The notes under the pieces were generated by a model, which worked only from the letters and a program-made list of their open reading frames with translations, did no database searches and was not told the DNA's origin. DNA of 64,000 nucleotides. Origin: Rhinopomastus cyanomelas (taxonomy: Eukaryota; Chordata; Aves; Bucerotiformes; Rhinopomastidae). The first letter of the stretch is position 1, and every line of letters starts with the position of its first letter. Below are positions 47,101 through 57,815 of the stretch, piece by piece. The translations under genes and the position numbers were made by a program. The stretch lies in assembly GCA_013400115.1 (NCBI GenBank), contig VXBP01007107.1:992001-1056000 (forward strand), in the 5' to 3' direction.

Positions 47101-48131
47101 TTTAAATAGGGCCACTCTCTCTGAGCATTTCTGAAGGATCTACATGCCTGAGCCTGTGTCAGTACTGCACAAGTATCTCAACAACAACAACAAAAAGGCA
47201 TTTACGAGCATCTGCGCAAGTGATTATTTGGAACTCACTGCGTCTTAAAAAGGCTTGAAGAAAGCGAAAATGCTGTTTTCTAAAGAACGACAAAAGGTAG
47301 GAACAACAACCACGGAGTGCATAGGAAGATAGCTTGAAAACGCCAACTAATGGAAAGAAAAAAACCCAAAATAATGATAATTTAGTCTGCTCTTGCTACA
47401 ACAGGCACTGTTCATTTAAATAACCAAGTAGAAAACCGTCCCAGTTAGCTGTTAGCCAAATGAACAAACTTTGCAAAAGCAAGAATCAATCGACTGGTAA
47501 TTCATGTTGGAGTTCAAAACAGAAGCAGTGCTGCATTTACTACATTATACCCTTCAACTATTTCAGCTGGAACTTCAAATGTACCCTCTTTCCTAAAACT
47601 CAGGGGAAATGTTGTTCAGGTGTGCTCTAATTGCCACCGTAGTGTGTTTAACATCCATGTAATCTAACAGATGAGAACATCATCCAATCTCATACATCCT
47701 TATGAACAAAGGTTTTCTATATCGAGCGAGAAGCAGGAATTAGAAGCTCTTCCAAAATGGAGCAACGTCACTTTGAAACAGGCAATCATCACCCTCCTCT
47801 CCTTTTGGTACAGATTTTTCTGTTGTTGAAATTGTCTTGGTTTGAGTTAGAAGAGAACTGGTTCTGTTCAGTGATTTTTACTTTCTCACTCAATCTTTTC
47901 TAACTAACTGCGCTGTCTGAAGTTAATGGCACAATTGTGCAGTGCTTCTGCAAGTGACAGCGCTTGATGTTTACAGTTACTGCCAAGGGTTGGCTTGCAG
48001 GAAGGCTCCTGCTTAGACTGTTGCTTGTGAAAATCAAGGACAATGCTAAATCTTGCGTGCATCAGGCATGCGGTGAATGAGAGGCCACACTGCAGGGGAA
48101 GCAGGTGGGACGGGTGACCCTGAAGTGACCA
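38191..48131. other. unique AT-rich stretch without genes (9.9 kb)
   Basis: No CR1, SINE or gene is recognised in almost 10 kb, in contrast to the CR1-crowded flanks. Small features are a CA-rich run at about 43808-43830 and a CAA run at 47180-47195. Around 46400-46760 and 45380-45560 the sequence has the even composition and homeobox-like motifs often seen in conserved non-coding elements. Frames up to 133 codons (43690-44091, -) have no recognisable domain. Confidence 0.5.
43808..43830. repeat. short (CA)n/(CG) microsatellite
   Basis: A run of alternating CA with two CG interruptions ('cacacacgcgcacacacaca'). Confidence 0.85.
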
Positions 48132-48240
48132 CAAGGGTATTCCAGTATCTGAAGGGGGCCTACAAAAAGGCTAGGGACGGGCTTTTTAGGATATCAGGTA
48201 GCAACAGGGGGGAATGGAGCAAAGCTGGAGCTGGGAAGGG
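48132..48240 (+). mobile_element. CR1 LINE internal fragment, old
   Basis: A plus-strand match to the ORF2 C-terminal region: 'tattccagtatctgaagggg', 'gcctacaaaaaggctaggga', 'gggggaatggagcaaagctg'. It corresponds to the 'YLKGAYKKARDGLFR' block. The 3' end is not found downstream, so this is a fragment left after deletion or decay. Confidence 0.85.
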
Positions 48241-49446
48241 AGAGCAGTTAGTTGAGAATGCCTGTCATTCGTCTAGTGGCCGGTGCAGCCACAGCTCACG
48301 AGAAAACTATTTGCTTGTCTTTGCAAGACCTCTGTACCTGCTGTACTTGGATATCTGCAATGAAGATTCTCCCTTAAACTCAGATACTCCCTAGCTCTTT
48401 TTGACAGATGTGCAAGGCATAACTTTTTGCTACTTACAATATTCACACAGTTAAAGTTTAATTTACAAACAGCTTAAGTTTAAAGAGCATTTCCACTAAA
48501 TGACAGACAGCTCTTTATAAACAGTGACAAAGCTTGTTGAGCAGGTTATCATCTGTCAACGTGCCATTAAAATCCTTCAGGTTTTCACCTGAGTATTTTA
48601 AAAAGGAACACTTTCAAGAAAATAGGAAAACTCTGAGACAAAGTAAATGAATTCAGAATTGCATGTAATGCTGGATTTGCTTTCAAGCAGCATCCTCTTG
48701 ATGCCTTTGGTTTACTATTCAACTTTTGTGTTTATGATTTTGCTTGGCATCAAAGATTGCCTCTTTCTGCCAGCTAAATAGACAGTATCTTCACATCATA
48801 TTCAGTGACCATCGAAAAACAAAGCAGAGATAACTTGCTGAGGCCTTTTATTAAGTGCTGCTATAACTACTACCTCCAAACTCATCAGTGATCTTGCTTC
48901 TGAAGTTCACATGCCATGACAATGAAAGCATGAAACATCTGGTTTCAAAAGATGCTTTTTACTGGACTACAAAGCAGGTAGGACAAACATTGACTGCTTT
49001 AAGAGGGATTTTTGGTTGGTTCCAGCATCTTTGTTTAAGAGCTATGGATTTAAAAACATTTCTTCTGATCTGAAAGGACACAGTAAAGACAATAACTAAC
49101 AAAGGGAGTATGTAGAAAATACACACACACAGGTTCAGTCTCCATCCAGTTAGCACACTCTGCTGGAAATACAAGTTTTGAACCCCCTGTTCCAAGCTAA
49201 GCTGTGTCAGAGGTAACAGAACAAGCACTCGGACAGGAGTTAGCCTATTATCAGAAAAGAAGCCTAATGCTCACAGTGTGAAGTTAACACACAATATTTC
49301 TCAGACATCTATGAGAAACCAAAACAACCAAACAGCCACTACCAAAAAACCAAAACCACCAAAAAACCTAAGTAGAGAAAGATGCTGGTCACACTGTACT
49401 TCTAAAATAAAAGGTTCTGATAATTTTCTTTGCGGGGGTATGTATC
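48241..49446. other. unique non-coding stretch
   Basis: AT-rich, with an A/C-rich low-complexity patch (AAACC-type) at about 49318-49372. No gene is recognised. Confidence 0.5.
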
Positions 49447-49550
49447 ACAGAATCTCAGAGTGTTAGGGTTTGGAAGGGACCTTGAAAGACCATCTAGTCC
49501 AATGCCCTTGCCTGAGCAGGATTACCCAGATCAAGTCACGCAGGAATATG
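49447..49550 (-). mobile_element. CR1 LINE 3' tail
   Basis: A minus-strand CR1 3' end of about 100 bp ('cacagaatctcagagtgtta', 'tttggaagggaccttgaaag', 'ctgagcaggattacccagat') that stops in the 3' UTR before any coding block. Confidence 0.92.
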
Positions 49551-49837
49551 TGTAGAAATAGCACCAGTACTACTAAGCCGCTTAAAGGTTCCAAAGACAA
49601 CCTTCTCTGATTCAGGGAGAGACTGAAAGTAGCATAATTTAAAGCACCACACCAATGAAATACTACTTCTGGAACAAGACTTTCTAGAGACCAGGTAGAT
49701 AAAAAGGAAAAGGTAATCTGTATTCAGAACAGAGACATGATGAGGAGACTAGCAAACATTTGATTATGAAAAATAAGAGACTTCTAAAACATCCTCTGTA
49801 AGATAGTTGTGCTTGCCCTTGCCAAGGCAAATCCAGT

Positions 49838-50030
49838 ACCCCAGGTACCAGTATAAGCTGGGGACTGAACTGTTGGAGAGTAGNGTGTCTCCATCACTGG
49901 AGACGTTTAAGACCCGTCTGGATGTGTTCCTGTGTGACTAGGTCTAGGTGATCCTGCTGTTGCAGGGGAATTGGACAAGATCATCTTTCGAGGTCCCTTC
50001 CAATCCATAATGATTCTATGATTCCATGTT
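49838..50030 (+). mobile_element. CR1 LINE with about 540 bp missing at a single N
   Basis: Plus-strand CR1. Bases 49838-49883 match the 'NPRYQYKLGTELLESS' region, and 49885-50030 match the ORF2 end and the 3' tail ('gattctatgattccatg'). In intact copies these blocks are about 540 bp apart. The single N at 49884 marks the join, so the deletion is probably an assembly artefact and not a biological event. Confidence 0.93.
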
Positions 50031-52949
50031 ATGGCAGTACCAAGCTGAAGCCTAGAAGTTTTAGTTCTGCTCTGCAGCTCTGCTCCAGGGCCACAACAGC
50101 TGAACAAGACTATTTTCATATCACACTTCCTTCTTCCATCATGACACCAGGCAAGCAATAACTTTTGATGTCCATTAGTACCTCCAACTACAAGAAGTGA
50201 GAACAGAGCCAGACAGCACAGATTAATGCTGTAAAATTACCTCCAAGCTATTTTAATCAGATAATCTCAGGGTTTTTTTACCTAAGAGAAACCTCCAAAT
50301 ATTATTCTTCATATTTCACATCTTGGTTACCTGACTGAAACAGATTAAATAACTTGCATGTGGATACTGAAAGCTCGTGCAATGTCTGATCTGGGTTCTA
50401 TCTTCTGACTGCTACCGCTGAGTCTCAACAACTCCCCCTTTCCTTTGCAAATCTGCAGGCTTCAGCAAACAAAGCATTCCTTATAGCTAATTGGTATTAC
50501 ATGGAATCTCAACTGCTCTTATTTACAAAACTACAGATTTATGTGAAGCAAAGCCAATTATGCTTAATGTTTAAACTATTGCAGGTGCTCAATGACATTG
50601 TTGCTAAGCAGTAGAAGTGAAATTGCTCTTTTAACGCGTCTTGTTCCAACTGGGAGCATGTGTTTTATCATCAGTGCAAACTTAACAGATGGAGATCTTA
50701 ATCCTTTCCAGCGAGCTTTCCTCATCCTCCCTCAGTCAAAATGGTGTCCCATGTATTCAGACTTAGCTGAGGTGCTCAATGATTTCTCTGTGATGGGACT
50801 TGTATTTGCTTATTTTTGTATGTGCATACATGAATAAAGCATAAACCACATATTTAACTCTAAAAAAGAGCACCAAGGCTATACTAGGGGTAATCACCAA
50901 TATGTATAGCTATTCAAGGTTAGTAGTGACTGCTGCTGAGCACAACCACCTCTACAATAGTCATAACTAGAGCAGGACAACCCAAAAGCATCCTATTTCA
51001 AAGTCAAGACCGAATCTACAGAGTCCTTTATAAATCATTTGATTGCTTACTGGAACAAGATTTAGAAAATACAGGCAGTATTTGAACTACAAAACTGAAC
51101 TGGGATCCTTCTGGTCATGTCTAACCACTTAGGGAGCAGCTTTTTTCACTATAAATTTCAAAACTATAGGTTTTTACGGTGAGGATTAAAGCATGCATCC
51201 CTTAGATTTACTTTGTGCAAAACAACATCAGTGGGTGACTTCAAACACAAGTAATGCTTTGCGTTCTTCATGAAAACTGCCCCAGATCAATAAAACTGAC
51301 CAAAGGAAGGCTATTCTAATGCTTTCCAGCTGCTTACTGTGTTATTTCATATGCACACACTGATCTCTGTTTTTCTTGTTCCCTCTTTTTTAATAATGTA
51401 TTAAACCGGATGTGAAAAGCAGCTTCTTTCAAAGTCAAGACCAAAACTTTAGCACTTTTTCTACTGGCTTCACTATGTGCTGGTATAAGATTTATAAAAC
51501 TTGTGCAGTGCTCTGGAAATACAAGGGGTTCCTTCAGCTTTGTATGGAGTCCCAGATGCTGCAGTTCTAGAAGCATCCTTATCTGTTGGATACAACTTCT
51601 AGATTGCCCTGTCGTAACGGTAAGAATAATTGACAGACCTTTGCGTACAGCTTCCTATGCACCACCCCCTGGAGTAAGTTAAAAAAAAAAAAATCCAGTA
51701 ATTGGCACTCCTTTTCTTTTGCCATCCACCCAAAAGGCCAAATTCTGATAAAGTCTGATAGAAAAAGTCTTCCTTTAGTCCATGGCAGAGAAGGTAGAGA
51801 ATTTTCAGTAACAAACCCCATTCTAACCCATATCTTCCAGAGTACCTCTTATGAAGGCTGCTCAACTTCTTCCTTCTCCATGGCTAGAAGCCTTTCTTGC
51901 ATGACTACGACAGAGATGTACTGTCCAGGGAATTAACTAATCCTCCTCCTCTTGCAGAATGATATTCATCAGACAATTACACCGCAATAGCTGCCTTCCT
52001 TTCTCTGCTGTCATCTACTCTCACATTTTGATTTCTGAGGAGGAAAAAAAATAATCTTACAAAGTTTGAGACCATCCAGCCTGAGTATGTGCCAGAGGGA
52101 ACGTTTCATCTTAAAACAAAGTTCTGTTCCTTGTTCTACTGTTCTTGATGTAAATGGTTTCAAAACTGCAGTTATTTTTGCTGTTTTTAAAAAAAGAGAA
52201 AGATCATTAGATGTTAAAAGCATTTTCTGCACATTTATACTCACTGGCTCCACTCTTAGATTTTACCCTTTTATTGCATAGCTTTTATCCTGTGTATAGC
52301 TCTCAACTGCATTGACAGCAACCACATACCTCTTGTCAGCGGACTCCAGCCAGCATCTTTGCTGCTTTTCTGTGCCAAGACAAAGGTCAAATCAAGTATT
52401 CAGGAATTTCTCACTTTTACTTTATGGAAAGAAACCAGGAGTTTCTGCAGCTTAAAGCTGGGTTTCTTGCAATACAAATGTCGCTTTGAAAAATCATACC
52501 TTATAAGCAAATAACTATCAGGTGAGATGTACAGATGTACTCAAATACATGGAAGGAAGTCTGCCTCCCACTCTCCAGTGTCTTTGGATATCAGGTCACT
52601 CAGTCTTCTGCTGACTTTCCCCTCACAGCCCCAGCCCAGCTTATGCAATGACCTTGGGAGAAAGAGGCTGTCTCTTGCTGACACAGCAAACAGGGAGTCG
52701 TGTGCTCAGGTCTGCCATCAAGGCATGGTGTTCCACACCAACCAGAAAGCACATCTTTGACAAGGATGACCATTTCAGATAAGCTTGTATGAAGATACAC
52801 TTCTTCCATCTTCACCAGCATGTCTTAGGATCATATTCACTTTTATCATGAAGGAAGACATTAGACAAGTTCCACAAAAAATTCACTTACAGATAGTCAC
52901 CTCTCCGTGTGCTACCATCTAGGCTTTAACAGGCCCCTAGGCCACCTGG
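50031..52949. other. unique non-coding stretch
   Basis: AT-rich, with a poly(A) run of about 13 at 51679-51691. No gene or repeat family is recognised. Confidence 0.5.
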
Positions 52950-53450
52950 TAGCTCTCCTCCTGACCCCAATCTCCACTTTCAGGAGTTATTTTCTATGGG
53001 ACATATGCCAAATGCTTGACTGAAATCAAGATCATCTCTACTATGTTTTGTTTAGAAAATGTATTCTCATTACACACAGACATGAAGGTGGCCTGGCAAA
53101 TCTACCTTTGATATATCTGTGTTGCATCTTATTCAATTTTCCTTTTATCTTATGACTTTAAATATTCTCTTTTAATTAAAAAATCCCCAACACCTTAAGT
53201 ACTAGTAAGATCAAACTAACAGCTCCTGACTACGCTTTCTCCTTCTCAGATACATTTATTACACTTTGCTCCCACTCCCACAATTTCCAACCCATAGGTA
53301 CAGCACTAAATATGGTTAACTGCAGAGAAATTATTTCCTTTAGCAGCTTTTTCACAGTTTCAGTTCTCAAACTACCCTCTCCATCACTTCAGTGCATTAT
53401 AGGACTTTAATGTAGTTTCTCCTGCAGACAAGCATTCCTCACATCCAGTA
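52950..53450 (-). mobile_element. very old CR1/L3-like RT remnant
   Basis: Read on the minus strand, the order of faint blocks matches CR1-clade ORF2. 'gacatatgccaaatgcttga' with 'ctgaaatcaagatcatct' corresponds to the Phe-Asp-Thr-Val RT block. The 'ggcctggcaaatctaccttt' and 'tatctgtgttgcatcttatt' stretches correspond to the preceding block, and later 'aactaacagctcctgactac' and 'aacccataggtacagcacta' follow the usual order. Divergence is far above that of the other copies, and the borders are soft. Confidence 0.55.
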
Positions 53451-54607
53451 AGCATGACAGCTTGACTACCACTTCCAGTATGAACATCCTGATATCAGAG
53501 AGCGCTTTCAGTTTTTGGGTTTAATACGTTTCATTATCACACAAAGATCCCACTTCTATTCTGACTCTTTTTAGCAATAGGACTTAAAAAAAAAAAAAGG
53601 TGCTGGTTAGCATTATTCACAATAACCAATCTGGAGGATTTTTACCACTTTTTAGATATTTAAGGTGGATACATTTTACTAATATTTCCCTTCCCCATTT
53701 CCAACAATATCTACCCTTTCCCTATCTTTTTCTTTCTAATTCCCCTCAGCCCTTTCCGCTGGACAGTTAGTGATTCTGATGTAGACAAATGCTGACATCC
53801 AGTTCTCCTACTAGAAATTTTCTGTATATCATCCTTTAGGACTGAGAAATCTTACAGTGCTTCTGCCAAACAAAAGACCAGTTGCCTCAGAAAGGACGTT
53901 TCGTGACATACTTTACGGGCATGTTCCTGCTACATCATTTCCACCCTATTTGTGGTAGATCTCAAAGCAATCTGCAGAGAAGGGCAGCAAGTTGGTGTAC
54001 ATTTTACTGACAGGGAAACTAAGGCAAAGAAGCAGCAGGCACAAGAACAGCACATGTCTCCCATCCTTGGAAGTGCCACCCAGCCAATATCAGTCTCCAA
54101 AACTATTTGTAAATTTACTAAACAAGTATGGATTTATTAATTTTGTGCCAATACTAAGTGGATATCTGTCTATTTTCCTACGGAGATTAAAAGCCTGTCC
54201 ATCAACCATGCCAAGCAGTGACCTCTCATTGTCAACATATACTATGACAGTGCAGCACCCACCCAGCAAGGCCAAAGCCAATAATGACTGCTAGTCTGCA
54301 AGCTTACATATAATATTGTTAGTCCTAACACAACACTTTGCCAGTTCCACATAGGTATAAGAGGTAATTTAGTCAAAGAGGGATGAAGTGTTGTGACATT
54401 TTCTGCATAGGAGACAAAATGGGAGGACTTTCCAGGACACTACCATAGTGGTTGATGTTATTTCCGTGCTCCAGAGACTTTTCTTCAGGAAGACTTCCTG
54501 CAAATTCATCAGTGCACTTCTGAATTAGACTGTTGTATCTGGGAAGGAGGATAGAGAAGGAAAATAAAAATCCTTTCAGGGATTAGCTTCTTTCATTGTT
54601 TATTATA
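53451..54607. other. unique non-coding stretch
   Basis: AT-rich with a 12-13 base poly(A) at about 53586. It may hide more of the ancient CR1 remnant at its left end; nothing else is recognised. Confidence 0.45.
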
Positions 54608-55069
54608 TAATCAGAGAATCACAGAACATTAGGGATTGGAAGGGACCTCGAAAGATCATCTAGTCCAACCCCGCTGCACAGTAGGATCACCTACACCAAG
54701 TCACACAGGAACACGTCCAGACAGGTCTTAAACATCTCCAAAGAAGAAGACTCCACAACTCCCCTGGGCAGCCCATTCCAGTGCTCTGTCACCCTCACTG
54801 GGAATAAATTTCTTTTCATATTTATATGGAACCTCCTATGTTCCAGCTTACACCCATTGCCCATTGTCCTATCACTAGATGACATTGAGAAGAGCCTGGC
54901 ACCATCCTCCTGACACCCACCCCNATTCCCAGCTCTTTAGCCTGTCCAGGTCCCACTGGATGTCAGCACAGCCTGCTAGAGTGTCAGCCGCTCCTCCCAG
55001 CTTTGTGTCATCAGCAAACTTGTTGACAGTGCACTCTAATCCCTCATCCAAGTCATTAATGAGTATATC
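54608..55069 (-). mobile_element. outer CR1 LINE, left part (3' tail to RT), with assembly break
   Basis: Minus-strand CR1 from its 3' tail ('gaatcacagaacattaggga') through the C-terminal block to 54923. After a single N at 54924 come 54925-55069, which match the RT palm, including an intact FADD motif at 55007-55018. About 490 bp of ORF2 that should lie between is missing at the N. The element is then split by a plus-strand CR1 at 55070 and resumes at about 55921. Confidence 0.94.
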
Positions 55070-55919
55070 CCCGCAAACTGTGCTGCCATTCAGCGAGATC
55101 TGGACAGGCTGGAGAACTGGGCAGAGAAGAATCTAATGAGCTATAACAAGAGTAAGTGCAGAGTCTTGCATCTGGGCAAGAACAACCCCAGGTACCAGTA
55201 TAGGCTGGGGACTGACCGGTTGGAGTGTAGTGTAGGGGAAAGGGACTTGGGGGTCCTGGTGGACAACAAGATGACTATGAGCCAGCAATGTGCTCTTGTG
55301 GCCAAGAAGGCCAACAGCATCCTGGGGTGGATTAGAAGAGGGGTGGTTAGCAGATCAAGAGAGGTTCTTCTCCCCCTCTACTCTGCCCTGGTGAGACCAC
55401 ACCTGGAGTATTGTGTCCAGTTCTGGGCTCCTCAGTACAAGAGGGATGTGGAGCTGCTGGAGAGAGTTCAGCGTAGGGCAACAAAGATGATAAGAGAGGT
55501 GGAACACCTCCCTTATGAGGAGAGGTTGAGGGAGCTGGGTCTCTTTAGCTTGGATAAGAGGAGACTGAGGGGCGACCTCATTAATGTCTACAAATATTTG
55601 AGGGGTGGGTGTCAGGAGGATGGCACTGGGCTGTTCTCGGTGTCATGTAGTGATAGGACAAGGGGCAATGGTTGTAAGCTGGAACATAGGAGGTTCCGCA
55701 TCAACCTGAGAAGGAACTTCTTCACAGTGAGGGTGACGGAGCACTGGAACAGGCTGCCCAGGGGGGGTGTGGAGTCTCCTTCTCTGGAGATGTTCAAGAC
55801 CCGACTGGACAGGTTCCTGTGTGACTTGGTTTAGGTGATCCTGCTGTTGCAGGCGGATTGGACTAGATGATCTTTCGAGGTCCCTTCCGATCCGTAATGA
55901 TTCTATGATTCTATGATTC
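55070..55919 (+). mobile_element. young CR1 LINE nested in the outer CR1
   Basis: A plus-strand, 5'-truncated CR1 starting in the RT ('gcaaactgtgctgccattca') and ending with three clean ATTCTATG-type octamers. Removing it leaves the flanking minus-strand CR1 joined exactly, with no missing base compared with the copies at 3.6 and 36.2 kb. A 'tatc' occurs at both borders (55066-55069 and 55920-55923), which may be a 4-bp target duplication or microhomology with the tail. It must be younger than the element it interrupts. Confidence 0.95.
55136..55834 (+). pseudogene. CR1 ORF2 C-terminal third, fully open
   Basis: This is the best preserved CR1 coding fragment here: 232 uninterrupted codons to the natural ORF2 stop. 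The frame also stays open upstream of this methionine ('LDRLENWAEKNLMSYNKSK'). Blocks in order are 'RVLHLGKNNPRYQYRLGTD', 'ERDLGVLVDNKMTMSQQCA', 'ANSILGWIRRGVVSRSREV', 'LYSALVRPHLEYCVQFWAP', 'RRATKMIREVEHLPYEERL', 'RRLRGDLINVYKYLRGG', and 'NLRRNFFTVRVTEHWNRLP'. The RT catalytic motif and endonuclease are lost by 5' truncation, so it is inactive. The lack of stops agrees with recent insertion. Confidence 0.93.
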
Positions 55920-56143
55920 TATCAAATAGTACTGGTCCCAGTACCGACCCTTGGGGGACTCCACTAGATACAGGCCTCCAAATAGACTCTGTGCCATTGA
56001 CCACTACTCTCTGGCTTCTATCCTGCAGCCAGTTCACGATCCACCTCGCTACCTGATCATCTAGACCACACTGCCTCAGTTTGGATGCAAGGATGCTATG
56101 GGAGACTGTGTCAAATGCTTTACTGAAGTCAAATAGACCACAT
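55920..56143 (-). mobile_element. outer CR1 LINE, right part (RT)
   Basis: The continuation of the minus-strand CR1 interrupted by the nested copy. It reads 'FDFSKAFDTVSHSILASKLR', 'QCGLDDQVARWIVNWLQDRS', and 'SSGVPQGSVLGPVLFD', the RT palm upstream of the FADD motif found at 55007-55018. It is truncated near 56143 ('aaatagaccacat'), beyond which the DNA is unique. Confidence 0.94.
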
Positions 56144-57577
56144 ATTTTGCAAATTACAGTGCTTTCTGAGACCTGGACTTCCAAGCAGCCAAAACACTTG
56201 GGTAGTGATACACATTTTCCTAGAACCTTTCAAAAATTCAGGATGAGAAGTGCCAAATGGGATGCAGATGCTAAGACGAGACATATGGCTATTATTAACA
56301 AGTTTAAAAATGAAACATGTTTTTTTTTCCTTCAGAGAAATGCTAGTATTTTTTTGTAATTCCAAAGTCTGATTTCCCCCATCTCTACATCAGTGTTTAT
56401 CAGAATAGAGAAACATCACCTTTTTTCCCCACCATGAGAGGACGTTAAATAAAAGAATTATCTTTCACCTCCAAAAACATATTTCATGTACGTTTTGGGG
56501 GTCTTGTTGAAAAATGAATAATCCAGATTTTTTAATTAAATGCTAATATGAAATAAAATTTTTAATATTTTTTTGTTGTTGAGACTAGTGGTCAAGAGAT
56601 TTCCTCACAAAAATACGGCAATTTGTGGCAGAAGCATTTTTTTGAGTTCAGCCCAATCTTATGGCTACTTTTTGACAAGCAAAACCTTTTACTTTCCAGG
56701 AGGAAATGTCACAAATGAAAAATTCATTTTATAGAGGAGTAAAATCCCATTTTATAAAATAAAGACAAAGTGCATGCAGGAGAAACATTCCGAGTCACGA
56801 CTTTGGTCACATTTAAAAGAAGAGAATTAAGAACTAGCCATCATAATAAATGGACACTTGCATTGCAGGTTACATTGACATAATTGACAAAACCCTACGG
56901 TAATCTCTGGTACTGCAGAATTTGTGCTGTATGAGGGAGAAGCAGCAGTACTTAACTCAAGAGCTCTAAAATATGCCCTGGGAAATTTGCTATTATTGTC
57001 ACTAAGGAACCACAAGTTCATCAAGGTTTCCAAAAGATTTCCACAGAACTGCAGGCCAATGTCTAAAAGAGACTGACACCCACACGTGACCCTTCTGCCT
57101 TGTGGTGACTCAAGTGGCTTCTCTTCCTGTTCCTGACTACCAGTATTTCTTGTAATACTGACAAAAGAGACGTAACTGTGATTAAAAGCTCCTGAACACA
57201 AGAGGCAGGTCAAGTCTCAAACTGCCCTGGATGTAAGAGAGGACTGCAGCTGTGAGTTCCTTGCACTTTACAGGCAATGTGCAGGCGTTAGACCTGGGCT
57301 CTATAGGTGGCATGAAATTGCTTTCTGTTTGGGCTAATTTAGCAATTCCATTGTCTTCAGTACCCTGTGGAGTATGAGAATATATCTCAGGGTTATTCTG
57401 ATGAAACCACTGTGTACAGCATTAACAAGCAGTGGTCTACTTTTCTTGTAACACTTCACCTGCTCCCCTACAATAAATATGGAAGCTCATTGAGACCAGA
57501 GCAATGTTTCCCATACATTGGTACAGAGCCAAGTACAGCTGAGGTCAGTTCCATGGCTGAAATATCTTGGTGCTGTG
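56144..57577. other. unique non-coding stretch
   Basis: AT-rich DNA with T-runs. A 128-codon frame at 56827-57213 (-) has no recognised domain. No repeat is recognised. Confidence 0.5.
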
Positions 57578-57815
57578 ATCATAGAATCATTAGGGATTGG
57601 AAGGGACCTCAAAAGATCATCTAGTCCAATCCCCCTGACACAGCAGGATCACCTAGACCAAGTCACACAGGAACACATCCAGGCAGGTCTTAAATGTTTC
57701 CAGTGAAAGAGCTTCATGGGCAGCCTGTTCCAGTGCTCCATCACCCTCACTGGGAAGAAGTTTCTTCTCATATTTGTGTGGAACCTCCTACGTTCCAGCT
57801 TACACCCATTGCTCC
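57578..57815 (-). mobile_element. CR1 LINE 3' tail with small internal deletion
   Basis: Minus-strand CR1 3' end ('atcatagaatcattagggat', 'ggaagggacctcaaaagatc', 'cctgacacagcaggatcacc'), through 'GSLFQC'-equivalent codons to 'acacccattgctcctctgag'. About 15 bp around 'ctccacaaccccc' is missing near 57715. It belongs to the same subfamily as the 2.7 and 35 kb elements. Confidence 0.95.
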
